Shown here piece by piece: positions 1 to 8,157 of a stretch of DNA of 15,332 nt. The stretch is from Neocallimastix lanati (nom. inval.) (Eukaryota; Neocallimastigomycota; Neocallimastigomycetes; Neocallimastigales; Neocallimastigaceae): assembly GCA_016946835.1 (NCBI GenBank), contig JACVTC010000499.1, forward strand, positions 7,501 through 22,832, written 5' to 3'. The notes beneath the pieces were generated by a model. That model searched no databases, was not told where the DNA came from, and saw only the letters and a program-made list of their open reading frames with translations. Numbering within the stretch: position 1 is the stretch's first letter; each line of letters opens with the position of its first letter. A program made the translations under genes and the position numbers.

Positions 1-54
1 GTCATTGCTCGATTCTTTTTTTTTTTTTTATTGTATTTTAGTTACATATTCATA

Positions 55-55
<1 letters not shown>

Positions 56-124
<69 letters not shown>
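56..124. repeat. (ATT)23 microsatellite
   Basis: An uninterrupted ATT trinucleotide array of about 23 units. It is flanked by AT-rich sequence with no ORF of note. Confidence 0.95.
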
Positions 125-1660
125 TAAATAGTATTATTATATACAAGGAATTAATTAAATATAATTTTAAAAATAGTTTGATGGAGGTAATATAATATAT
201 TTTATTATGTTGTATTTTATATTGAGTATTATTTTTATAGTATATTATATATATATAAATTTAATAAATAATAATAAGTGATGTTACGGGTTATCATAAA
301 TATACCATTTTATTCATATTTATTCATTTTTTTTTTTATCCATAAAATGATAATAATAATTTATAATTTTCAGGTATATTTTAAGATAATAAAGGTAGAT
401 ATATAAAAAGAAATTTATTTATATTTAAAAAAAATAATAATAATTATGTATAAAAGGATTATTATTATATAAATATTTATATATATAATTTTTAAATTTT
501 TTTTATGAACTTTTTCCTTTTTTTTTTTTTTTATTTTTATTTTTTTTATTTTTGTTCTTAATTTATTTTTTAAATAATATTTATATTATACATTATTATT
601 ATTAACTTTTTATTATAGATAATAATAGTATTACCTTTTTCTTTTGTATTATTATCTTTATTCATTATTGAATAAAAAAAAAACTTTTATTTAAAAAAAA
701 AAAAAAAAAAAAAAAATAAAAATAAAAAAAATGAATAAAAAAAAAAAATATTATGTTTTACTAGCAAAATTATTAATGAATTAATAATAATTATTATAAT
801 TAACTAGTTTTATTTTATTGTTATTATTATTATTATTATTAGTAGTAGTACTAATATATATAAATATTTTTTTTTAATAATTTAATTATTTATATAAACC
901 AAATATATAAAACTATTTTATACAATTAAAAAAAAAAAAAAGTAACCTTTTTTTTTTCATTTATTTTTTTTAGTTGATTATTCATTGATTTATATTAATA
1001 ATCTTGTTCTAATTGTTAACTTATTTATTCATTTATATTTTTTTTTTTATTATAAAATAAAAAATTTATATATAAAACTATAATAAATATATATATATAA
1101 ATAATTATTACACTATATTTAGAACTAATGAAACTCTTAAATTATCTAAATTTACATTAATGAAAAACTTTATTACTTAATAAATTTTTGTTTCAATTCA
1201 CCTAAGAAATGATAAACCATTTAAATTTTTTTTTTTTACATTATAATAATGATTAAATTTACTAATTTTTTTTTTTTTTTGTTATTATTTTTTCTCTTCA
1301 TTAGATGAATTTTCAAATGAAATGTATACATTTAAAATACAATGTGACAATTAAGTGGTATTTAAAGATATATTAATAAAAATAATAAAAATAATGATAA
1401 TTAAGTTTTATAATCAAACATAAAAGAAAAAAAAAATTATTAAAACAAAAAAAAATGAAGTAAATAATTAAATATCTAATAAAAATAATAAAATAAAATA
1501 AAATATTATAAAATAAAAAATAAAAAAATAATACATTATAATTTATATATATATTTTTCATATTAATGTTCAATAATATTTAAGTTAAAAGTAAAATATA
1601 TAATTTCATTAACTTTGGTAAATTTATTTTTGTTCGTTTCTTCCTTTAACTTAAAAACGT
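125..1660. other. Gene-free AT-rich stretch
   Basis: Almost pure A/T with poly-A and poly-T runs up to about 30 nt and short ATT/AAT repeats. The region from about 1110 to 1370 is more complex, with occasional C and G (for example ACTAATGAAACTCTTAAATT and TCACCTAAGAAATGATAAACC). It has no open frame of useful length and no motif I recognise. An open frame at 1573-1373 on the minus strand is only Phe/Tyr/Ile from A/T codons. Nothing else was seen. Confidence 0.75.
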
Positions 1661-1662
1661 TC

Positions 1663-1752
<90 letters not shown>
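1663..1752. repeat. (AAT)30 microsatellite
   Basis: A perfect AAT array of 30 units. Read on the minus strand it gives a poly-Leu open frame, which is an artefact of the repeat and not a gene. Confidence 0.95.
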
Positions 1753-1756
<4 letters not shown>

Positions 1757-1988
1757 GCATATATATAAAATATAAAATAAATCTAATTATATAATTATTA
1801 TTATTAATCAAATAAATAAGATATCATAATAGACTTTATATTAAAAAATGTTTTAAAAAAAATTATTAATAATTATTATAATTATAATTACTTGTTGTAT
1901 ATTATTAATATTTTAATTTTGATAATTATTTATATTAAAAAAATATATAAAATAAGATATTACGATATAATAAAAAAAAATTTTTTTC

Positions 1989-2190
1989 AGGTAAAATATA
2001 AAGTTTATTGTTATTACTAATTTTTTTGCCCAAATACTTTAGGTATTAATATTAATTTAAATTATAAAAATCTATATATTGGAAGTATATAATTATAATA
2101 GAAAAAAAAAAATAAAAAAAAAATTTATATGTAAATTTTAAAAATTAGAATAAAATAATATATATAATAGAATAAAAAATTTATATATAT
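1989..2190 (+). repeat. Unoccupied copy of the retrotransposon insertion-site sequence
   Basis: The left half (GGTAAAATATAAAGTTTATT ... ATCTATATATTGGAAGTATAT, ending 2090) is nearly identical to 2523-2634, which lies immediately left of the 3' LTR. The right half (TATGTAAATTTTAAAAATTA then GAATAAAATAATATATA and AGAATAAAAAATTTATAT) is nearly identical to 8083-8157, which lies just right of the 5' LTR. In this copy the two halves are separated by only about 35 bp of A-rich sequence. It is therefore a duplicate locus without the element. The identity of the duplicated sequence is unknown, and no coding potential was seen. Confidence 0.8.
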
Positions 2191-2362
2191 ATATCATTTA
2201 AAAAAAATTTAAAAAAATAGAAAAAAAAAAAAAAAAAATGAATAGAAATATGTTATTATTTTGATTATTTTGTGTGCTATTGACAAATGAAAAAGAATTA
2301 TTGTATTAACGCTTAAATGAATACTTAAAATATATAATAAGTAAAATTAATAATAATTATAA

Positions 2363-2364
<2 letters not shown>

Positions 2365-2412
<48 letters not shown>
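2365..2412. repeat. (AAT)16 microsatellite
   Basis: A perfect AAT array lying between the empty-site repeat copy (1989-2190) and the interrupted copy (from 2523). The rest of 2191-2522 is poly-A and AAT/ATT-rich sequence without coding signal. Confidence 0.93.
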
Positions 2413-2522
2413 TACAAGAAAAAAAAAAAATAAATAAAAATTAATAGTAATATTAATAATAATAATAATATATAACTAGTAATTATGATATTAATTATTA
2501 ATAATTTTAAAAACATTTTTTA

Positions 2523-2634
2523 AGTAAAATATAAAGTTTATTGTTATAATTATTTTTTTTTTTGCCAAAATACTTTTATTATAAAGGTATTAATATTAAA
2601 TTTAAATTATAAAAATCTATATATTGGAAGTATA
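2523..2634 (+). repeat. Left arm of the interrupted repeat copy flanking the retrotransposon
   Basis: Matches 1989-2090: AGTAAAATATAAAGTTTATTG, TTTTTTTGCC(C/A)AAATACTTT, GGTATTAATATTAA and AAAAATCTATATATTGGAAG. The main difference is an insertion near 2577-2586 (TTATTATAAA). The match stops about 10-15 bp before the 3' LTR at 2650. Confidence 0.82.
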
Positions 2635-2649
2635 TATTTAAAGTTTTAA

Positions 2650-2912
2650 TGATAAATTTTATAAATAAAAGAAACTATTTTATTAATAGTATTATTATAT
2701 GCAATTATATAATATAGATCAAATATAGTAACACAAGGGCTATAAAATGATTCATAATACATATGAAATGCATTTGTTAAAATGTTATGCTTGATTATTA
2801 AGTTATTCAAGCCTAATTACATATGTATCAAATTATACATGTACATATTATATAAATTTTTTTTAACTATACTAAATAATATTAAACTTTAATTATTATT
2901 CTTAACATAACA
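2650..2912 (-). repeat. 3' LTR of the copia element (263 bp)
   Basis: On the plus strand this block begins TGATAAATTTT and ends CTTAACATAACA, so on the element's own strand it starts TGTTATG and ends TTATCA, the TG...CA termini of copia LTRs. It matches the block from 7807 over nearly its whole length. Shared segments include GATCAAATATAGTAACACAA followed by GGGCTATAAAAT, CATTACATATGTA-like sequence, AACTATACTAAA and AAACTTTAATTATTATT. It carries about 30 bp (around 2752-2785) absent from the other LTR. It lies directly beside the polypurine tract. The 7 bp outside the TG end (GTTTTAA, 2643-2649) also occur inside the other LTR boundary, so this edge could be up to 7 bp further out. Confidence 0.9.
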
Positions 2913-2924
2913 TTCCCCCCAAAG
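2913..2924 (-). promoter_or_regulatory. Polypurine tract of the retrotransposon
   Basis: The minus strand reads CTTTGGGGGGAA immediately before the TGTTATG start of the 3' LTR, and the polyprotein stop codon lies two bases upstream at 2926-2928. A purine run in exactly this place is the plus-strand DNA priming site of LTR retrotransposons. The six consecutive C/G pairs are very unusual for this window, which supports past selection for this role. Confidence 0.88.
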
Positions 2925-2925
2925 T

Positions 2926-3383
2926 TTAATATTCTATTAAAGTTAATGTGTTATTTCTAAATTTTGTCATCAATGGGTTATTTAGATATTTAGTAAAACC
3001 GTCTGCTAGATTGTCTTAGGATTTTATATACTTAGAGGTCTATTTTGCCTTCTCCAACTAAATCTCTTATATGATGATATTTGATATCTATGTGCTTTGA
3101 TTTTGGATTGATTGTTTCATTCTTGAAATTATATATGGTCGCTTTGTTATTAGGTTTGATATTAATATTTAATTCCTTAAATTAAATATGTTATTATACC
3201 ATAAATAGTGATTAGAACATTTATTTAATTCATAGTACTCACTTTCTGCAGTTGAAGTGGATATACATTTCTGTAGCTTTCGAGTACCAACTTGTTGATC
3301 CTCCACCCATTAGCATTAAAATAACCAGTGATTGATTTTCTCGTATCTAAGTCACCTCCGAAATCTGCATCAACGTATGCTTC
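2926..3383 (-). pseudogene. Copia RNase H domain and polyprotein C-terminus
   Basis: RNase H removes the RNA strand during reverse transcription. The motif EAYVDADFGGDLDTRKSI starts at 3383, with the catalytic-type Asp of DAD at 3371-3363. After a frame change comes LMGGGSTSWYSK, then KLQKCISTSTAESEYYEL (STAESEYY near 3261-3235), all hallmark copia RNase H sequence. Further on HIDIKYHHIRDL and then DNLADGFTKYLNNPLMTKF lead to a TAA stop at 2928-2926. The final reading frame from LADGFTK to the stop is intact and ends two bases before the polypurine tract, so the 3' end is complete. Several single-base frame changes separate the motifs. Functional RNase H is not expected. Confidence 0.92.
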
Positions 3384-3439
3384 AAATTCCTTTTCACTCT
3401 TAGATTTAAATTTTATTCTATAATTTTGCTTGTCTTTTT

Positions 3440-4155
3440 AAGTATCTGAAAATTTTTTTTAAAACATGAAAATAATCTTCATATGTGGGATCTTGTGATT
3501 TTCTAGATGCTTTACTTTACCTTAACCGCGAATAATATGTCAGGTTTTGATTTGTTACAAATAGCGAGATACAATAAACTTCCGATTGCTTTTCTGGGTT
3601 TGGTTGAATTAAAGTTTCTTCTTTCTCATTTCTTCATTTTTCCATAGGAATCATATATGATGAAGGTATGCACTTTTTCAATGTTGAATCTTTTCAGTAT
3701 ATCTTTTGTGTAATTCTTTTGATGTAATAAAATAACCATCTTTTGCATTTTTCAAATTTTACCTCAATAATAAAATTGGCTTCATCTACCAAATGGATGT
3801 GATCTGGAATTTCTCTTTCAGAAATTTTTCTTGTTCTTGTGATTTCTTCTTCAGTTCCTGTTATAAGTAATGCCATCAATATAAACAGTTAGGATACGAG
3901 TAATTTCTCTTCTTTTATTAAACTTTGTATATAAACATGATTCGCTTCTAAGCCTTTTTATGACATTTCCTTCAGAATCATGTTTATATATTTTAAATAC
4001 CCATCATAATGTTATAACATTTGAATTTTTGAGAAAACTTATTAACTGTTTCGTATACTTTTTTAAATTTCTCTTAATTTTTAATTCATTTCGTTGACAG
4101 CATTTAGCCATTCGTTCTTATCTGGTTTATATCTTATATCTCTAAAATTCTCTGG
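3440..4155 (-). pseudogene. Copia reverse transcriptase with internal deletion
   Basis: RT copies the element's RNA into DNA. The N-terminal family motif is clear at 4155-4084: NFRDIRYKPDKNEWLNAV. Then WVFKIYKHDSEGNVIKR (4003-3953) corresponds to the family's W-x-F-K....G...K...R segment. In the same frame, and without the expected KARLVARGF...DV..AFL...GLKQ core, it runs into SCLYTKFNKRREITRILTVY (ending 3881). The catalytic YVDD is represented by YIDG at 3883-3872, and a frame change follows. LLITGTEEEI, ANFIIEVKFEKCK, KDILKRFNI, IGSLLYLAICNKSKPDIL (about 3586-3530) and QDPTYEDYFHVLKK are the thumb and connection motifs in shifting frames. I estimate that 120-140 codons of palm and fingers are missing, by comparison with the family in general. 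It cannot encode an active polymerase. Confidence 0.92.
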
Positions 4156-4413
4156 TTTAACTTAGATGTTTAACTGAATCGTTTGCCATTTTACTCACTG
4201 TATCATCTATGTTAAAGGATTTGAACTTTTTATTGGCATTAATTTCATTTTTCTCTTGTTTTCTTTTTTTTTATTTATTACTTCGAGTGTTGTAATCATG
4301 TTGGTTACTAGTTCTTCTGAACTTGACTCTTTTATTTTTTCTATTTAGCGATTTTCTTTTAAAGAGAATTACTTTTATTTGTTTTATTTATTTCGTCGTT
4401 TTTATTAATTGAA

Positions 4414-5520
4414 TTATTCTGATTTATTTAATGCATTTTCATTCGATTTATTTTTGCTTAATTCGGCTATAACATTATTTTCCTTATATTTAACTTTACT
4501 TACAATTTCAGTGGGGGATTTCTCTATATGTTTTCCTTGTTTTTTCAAATTTTCACTAAAATTGTCATTTTCTAGAGTTGCATCCAGGCTGAAAGTCGAA
4601 TACTGGTATTTGATATTGGTGTCATTTATCTTTGAGTTTATCTGGGCGGGCTCTTCATTATTGATATTATCTTCAGGTTGGTTTTCATTGTTTTTATCGC
4701 TTTTATTTTCTTCATGATCAGGTTTAGAATTTAAATTAATAATAATTATTTGTAGTTGAAATATTTTTAATTGATTTTTCAATTTAAAAATAGAGTAATT
4801 TTTATTAACCTAGTTTTTCTAAGTTGGTTGGTTCATCAGTCCTATTATTGCTAATAATTTATTTTAAATTCGAGTGTTCATCATTATTATTTAAAGAAGA
4901 GTTTTATTGAAAAGTATTGCTTATGTTATTTAAATTTAAATTAGTATTTAAAATTGTTTAATTTATTTTGATTTGCATTATTTAAATTTTTCAATTTTTT
5001 TTTTTTTTTTGATCAAAAATAAATGAATGATAATCATTTAAATCATTTAAATTATTTTGTATATATTTAAGTAATTATAATAATCATTGAAAATGCTGAT
5101 AATTAAAATTTTGATTGAAATTTGGATGATCATGGATTGTGTCCGTTTGGTAGAATTTGATAGTGAGTGAGAGAAAAGAATTTTGTTGTAATAAAGTAAA
5201 TTATTTGGATAATATGGAGTTTGAATTAAATTTTGATTAAGGATATCCAAATAATTTTGTTGATTGTTGACAGGTAAATTTGGAGAATTTAATTTGTTAG
5301 TATCTGTTGTTTGTGTTATTACAAGAATTTAAGTTTGAAATGCTGAAATTAATAGGATTATTTATACTAAGATCAATATTGTTGTTGTTGTTGTTGTTGT
5401 TGTTAATGTTGTTAATATTTTGTGTTTCGTAGTTTTTTTTTGTGTATGTTGTCGGTTTCCTCTTCAACTTCAAAAAAAAAAAAAAAAAAAAAGGGAAAAA
5501 GGAATAGAAGAAGGATAAGA
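4414..5520 (-). pseudogene. Asn/Glu-rich linker between integrase and reverse transcriptase
   Basis: Copia polyproteins carry a poorly conserved hydrophilic linker between integrase and RT. Here the minus strand translates, in several frames, into low-complexity polar sequence. Examples are EVEEETDNIHKKKL (about 5470-5425), an (Asn)n tract coded by (AAC)8 (5404-5381) followed by IDLSINNPINF, NLPVNNQQNYLDILNQNL (about 5280-5225), and a longer open stretch (4782-4414) rich in Asn, Glu, Lys and Ser with segments like NSKPDHEENKSDKNN and NEEPAQINSKIND. No catalytic motif is expected or seen. A run of 21 A (5472-5492 on the plus strand) splits it at the upstream end. Low complexity makes the exact frames uncertain, but position and composition fit well. 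Confidence 0.75.
5381..5404. repeat. (GTT)8 microsatellite inside the retrotransposon linker
   Basis: Eight perfect GTT units on the plus strand are AAC codons on the coding strand. Together with the adjacent AAT/ATT/AAC codons they give an Asn-rich tract in the integrase-RT linker. It is a microsatellite within former coding sequence, and its frame matches the following IDLSINNPINF segment. Confidence 0.85.
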
Positions 5521-5544
5521 GGTTGGCACGGAGACATTTAGAAA

Positions 5545-6392
5545 AGTATCTTCGTAGAATTTGACTGCTCTTGAAGTGATGATTTTGTTATTATAAATGG
5601 TATAGTTTTATATCATCGTAACCGATAAAAAATACCAAAGGAGAGGTGGAATTATTGAGCTTTTTTTTTCGAAGTTGTTTTGGTACATAATAAAAAAAAA
5701 CTAGGCATTCAAAGACTTTGAATTTATTGTAATTCACCTTTTTCGTTGTATAAATAATTCATTAGGAACTTGTTGGTTAATACCATTAGGAGATATCCTG
5801 TTATGTATATAATTTACAGTACTGTCTGCATCTTCCCTAGAATTGGTCCATTAAGTTTGGCTTCCTTTAATATGGCTTTTGCTGCATTAATAATTGTTCT
5901 TTTGAATCTTTCGGAATGGCCATTTTGTTGTGGGTTTGTATGGTACAATGAATTGTTGTATAGTGTCTTTGTTATTACAGAGTTCTTCGAAGTTTGAATT
6001 CTTGAACTCTGTCCCATTGTCCGTTCTGATGTTCGTAATGTTTTTATTGAATATGTTTAATAATTTTCTTGTTCCATTTTAAGGAATATATTGAAAAAAA
6101 ATTTTCTTTTCTTTTGAATTGGCGAATAAAAACCCATCCAGATCTTGAATAATCATCTAGGATGGTTAAAATGTGTTTTTATTTTTTTAAACATAGATGG
6201 TTTATCAATGGTTACTGTGTCCATGTATATTAACTTAAAAACTTCGGAAGCTCGTTTGTTAGAAGAGTAGTATGGTTTTATTTTGTAACTTGGGACCTGG
6301 CACATTTTTTGACATGAATCTTTTATTTCAATGTCTTTTAATTTATTCTTTAATTTTTTTCTATATAAAAAGTGTGTCATTCTTCGATGCCA
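5545..6392 (-). pseudogene. Copia integrase with GAG-pre-integrase domain, frameshifted
   Basis: Integrase joins the reverse-transcribed DNA to the chromosome. Reading down the minus strand: WHRRMTHF (from 6392) with a later C-rich CQKMC is the HHCC-type GAG-pre-integrase. LIYMDTVTI carries the first catalytic Asp at 6221-6219. ILTILDDYSRSGWVFI follows in another frame (about 6170-6125). ITNIRTDNGTEFK has the second Asp at 6021-6019. NPQQNGHSERFKR has the catalytic Glu at 5912-5910. Downstream come DADSTVNYIHNRISPNGI, a CLVFFYYVPKQLRK-like stretch, FIGYDD (5630-5613) and KIITSRAVKFYEDTF (near 5597-5545), all typical of the copia integrase C-terminal region. The distances between the three catalytic codons are not multiples of three, which proves frameshifts. 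All DDE residues survive, yet no single frame spans the domain. Confidence 0.9.
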
Positions 6393-6399
6393 GAAGTTA

Positions 6400-6955
6400 C
6401 ATTATGACATCCATTTTCATGAAACTATCGCCTATTTTGTTAATATTATATTTTTTTAAAATTGAAACTTATTTCTTGATGTCTACATTCATTTGTACCT
6501 CCAGTGTAATATGTTAATTTTTTTTTGAATTGGGAACTTTGGGTTATTTTTTTTTTTTGGATAATTTTTATTAATTATTATTTTGATTTTTTTTTGTGAT
6601 GAATTTTTAAATTTATTGTTTAAATTTTTTGTCAATTAAATTTCTATTGATATTATTATTCAAATTTTTTTTGTGACTGAATTTTTCATTATTACAAAAG
6701 TTTTTATCATCAAAAAAAAATTTTTTTATTTATATTAAAAATTTCAATACAAATAAAAATTTTGTTGATTACCAGAAAAAAATTTTTTTTGTGGTTTTGC
6801 CTCGTAGTTCCGGTGGTAACATAATTTATTTCTGCTTCTGGAATAATCATCATCATCCATGAAAACGTTATTTTCATTGTATTGGTTAATTTTTGATTTT
6901 TCAAACGTTTTAATGCCACTTTTCTTGTTTTATTAATGATATTTTTTTTTATTGT
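6400..6955 (-). pseudogene. Gag C-terminus / protease region, poorly preserved
   Basis: By position in the copia order this part should encode the end of Gag and the aspartic protease. I could not find a convincing D(S/T)G active-site motif. On the minus strand a frame near 6870-6780 gives an acidic then basic stretch (FMDDDDYSRSRNKLCYHRNY), which could be the Gag tail. Near 6445-6415 a frame reads NKIGDSFMKMDVI, resembling the conserved IGD-containing C-terminal part of copia proteases. Long T runs (on the plus strand) and stops interrupt all three frames. The role is inferred from location only. Confidence 0.4.
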
Positions 6956-6959
6956 TTCT

Positions 6960-7093
6960 TATTTTTTTACCATTTAATTTGTTGTTTTATAACGCAGAAA
7001 TATTTTTTTGCGGAGTGTCCTTTTTTTTTTTTTTTTTTTTTTTTCCTCAAAATTGAACAGGTAATCTTTGGCTTACTTGATATCTTATTCTTG

Positions 7094-7126
<33 letters not shown>

Positions 7127-7315
7127 CATCTGAAATGTTTTTGTTTTAATTAAATATTTTTTGGGTATTCATTTTCGTCAGTCATTTTTCCTAAGTAACG
7201 TTTCTGGCGTAATGATACGTTCTTGTGTCTTGGGATTTCCAAATTGTCATTTATATATTTATTTGATTTATTTGGCTAAATTTCAGGTACTTTGATTTTT
7301 TTCTTATTAATTCTT

Positions 7316-7349
<34 letters not shown>

Positions 7350-7572
7350 ATATTCTTCAATACGGTTTAAGTCTCAGAAACCATTACCCATGAAGTTCGC
7401 TCCATATTTTATAGTCAATTCTTCTCGGTTAAAAATAACTTCTGTGGACTTAATATTTTTTGTATATTTTAGTATTTCTGGGATTTTGATTGTCAACTAA
7501 AAAAAAAAAAAAAAAAAAAAATCTTATAAATGGTAGCATAAATCTTCATTATCATCTCTCTCTTTATTTTTT

Positions 7573-7621
<49 letters not shown>

Positions 7622-7724
7622 TAATAAATGAACAGTGCTGGAGAATGATGCACTATCATAAGATGATGAGTTTGACTCGTTAGATGATGTGTCGCTATTC
7701 TTTATACTGTATTTTCCCCATCAT
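6960..7724 (-). pseudogene. gag: gag remnant of the copia element
   Basis: Gag would form the particle that packages the element's RNA. A possible start is ATGATG at 7724-7719. One frame away, 7699-7628 translates to a Ser-rich stretch, NSDTSSNESNSSSYDSASFS, typical of a copia Gag N-terminus. Around 7440-7390 the minus strand gives fragments such as EIPKY-like and FNREEL followed by DYKIWSEL, resembling the F.....Y..W...M signature of copia Gag (tentative). Near 7065-6998 a zinc knuckle is recognisable as ITCSI, then a long Lys-coding poly-A run, then GHSAKKYFC. The expected C-x2-C-x4-H-x4-C has lost its second Cys and its spacing. Five homopolymer runs of 23-44 nt break the frame. The C-terminal border is unknown. 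The gene is clearly non-functional. Confidence 0.7.
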
Positions 7725-7806
7725 TGTATGGTTATTTTTATTATATAATTGCTTTATATTAATAGTTTTTTTTTTTTTTTTTTTTTTTTTTTTGTTGTTG
7801 TTTTAA

Positions 7807-8040
7807 TGATAAATTTTAATAATAAAAGACACCATTTAATTAATGGTATTATTATTACATGCAATTATATGGTATAGATCAAATATAGTAACACAAGGGC
7901 TATAAAATAGTTAGTAATTATATGCTTAATTACAAAGATATTCAAGCCTTATTACATATGTACAAAATTTATACATGGACATATTTTATAAGTAATTTAT
8001 AACTATACTAAAAAATAATAAACTTTAATTATTATTATTA
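7807..8040 (-). repeat. 5' LTR of the copia element, outer end eroded
   Basis: Starts TGATAAATTTTAATAATAAAAG on the plus strand and follows the 2650-2912 LTR, with scattered substitutions, as far as AAACTTTAATTATTATT near 8035. The terminal CTTAACATAACA present in the other LTR is missing and replaced by ATTAATAATATATTAATG, so the TG end on the element strand is lost or mutated. As the 5' LTR of a minus-strand element it should hold the promoter. The minus strand does contain TATA-like stretches such as CTATATTTGATCTATA, but promoter activity is an inference. Next to its inner edge the minus strand reads TTAAAACAACAACAAAA, which is not a recognisable initiator-methionine tRNA primer-binding site. 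Confidence 0.85.
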
Positions 8041-8082
8041 ATAATATATTAATGTAATAATAATAATATTAAAAAAAAAAAA

Positions 8083-8157
8083 GTTCATATATGAAAATTT
8101 TAAAAATTAGAATAAAATAATATATATATATATCATAGAATAAAAAATTTATATGTA
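8083..8157 (+). repeat. Right arm of the interrupted repeat copy flanking the retrotransposon
   Basis: Resembles 2126-2192: CATAT(A)TGAAAATTTTAAAAATTAG, GAATAAAATAATATATATAT and AGAATAAAAAATTTATAT occur in the same order in both. A short ATATATC insertion distinguishes them. It begins about 40 bp outside the eroded end of the 5' LTR, across an A-rich and AAT-rich stretch that also has a counterpart at 2091-2125. Confidence 0.78.

Larger units (their letters stand above)
2650..8040 (-). mobile_element. Degenerate Ty1/copia LTR retrotransposon, minus strand
   Basis: Two related LTRs (2650-2912 and 7807 to about 8040) enclose about 4.9 kb. On the minus strand this shows, in order, a gag remnant with a zinc-knuckle trace, GAG-pre-integrase, integrase, an Asn/Glu-rich linker, reverse transcriptase and RNase H. 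Integrase before RT is the Ty1/copia order; Ty3/gypsy has the reverse. The polyprotein stop at 2926-2928 lies just before a polypurine tract (minus-strand CTTTGGGGGGAA), which abuts an LTR beginning TGTTATG, as expected for a 3' end. The element is dead: reading frames change between almost all conserved motifs, RT lacks its middle, the YxDD box is altered, and the LTRs differ by substitutions and an indel of about 30 bp. Its base composition is clearly less A+T-rich than the flanks. The outer end of the 5' LTR has merged into AAT-type repeats, so the right boundary is uncertain by about 15 bp. Confidence 0.93.

Noticed and set aside
1563-1811. Minus-strand open frame rich in leucine
   Set aside because: Its middle is the (AAT)30 microsatellite read as TTA codons; the ends are A/T-only codons without any domain.
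4409-4717. Plus-strand open frame with Phe/Leu/Ser-rich, membrane-like translation
   Set aside because: It is the complement of the Asn/Glu/Lys-rich linker of the minus-strand polyprotein; its hydrophobic look is the mirror of that composition.
5770-5997. Plus-strand open frame of 75 codons
   Set aside because: It overlaps the integrase remnant on the opposite strand, where conserved motifs such as NGHSERFKR are seen.
6272-6517. Plus-strand open frame of 81 codons
   Set aside because: Antisense to the GAG-pre-integrase and protease part of the retrotransposon.
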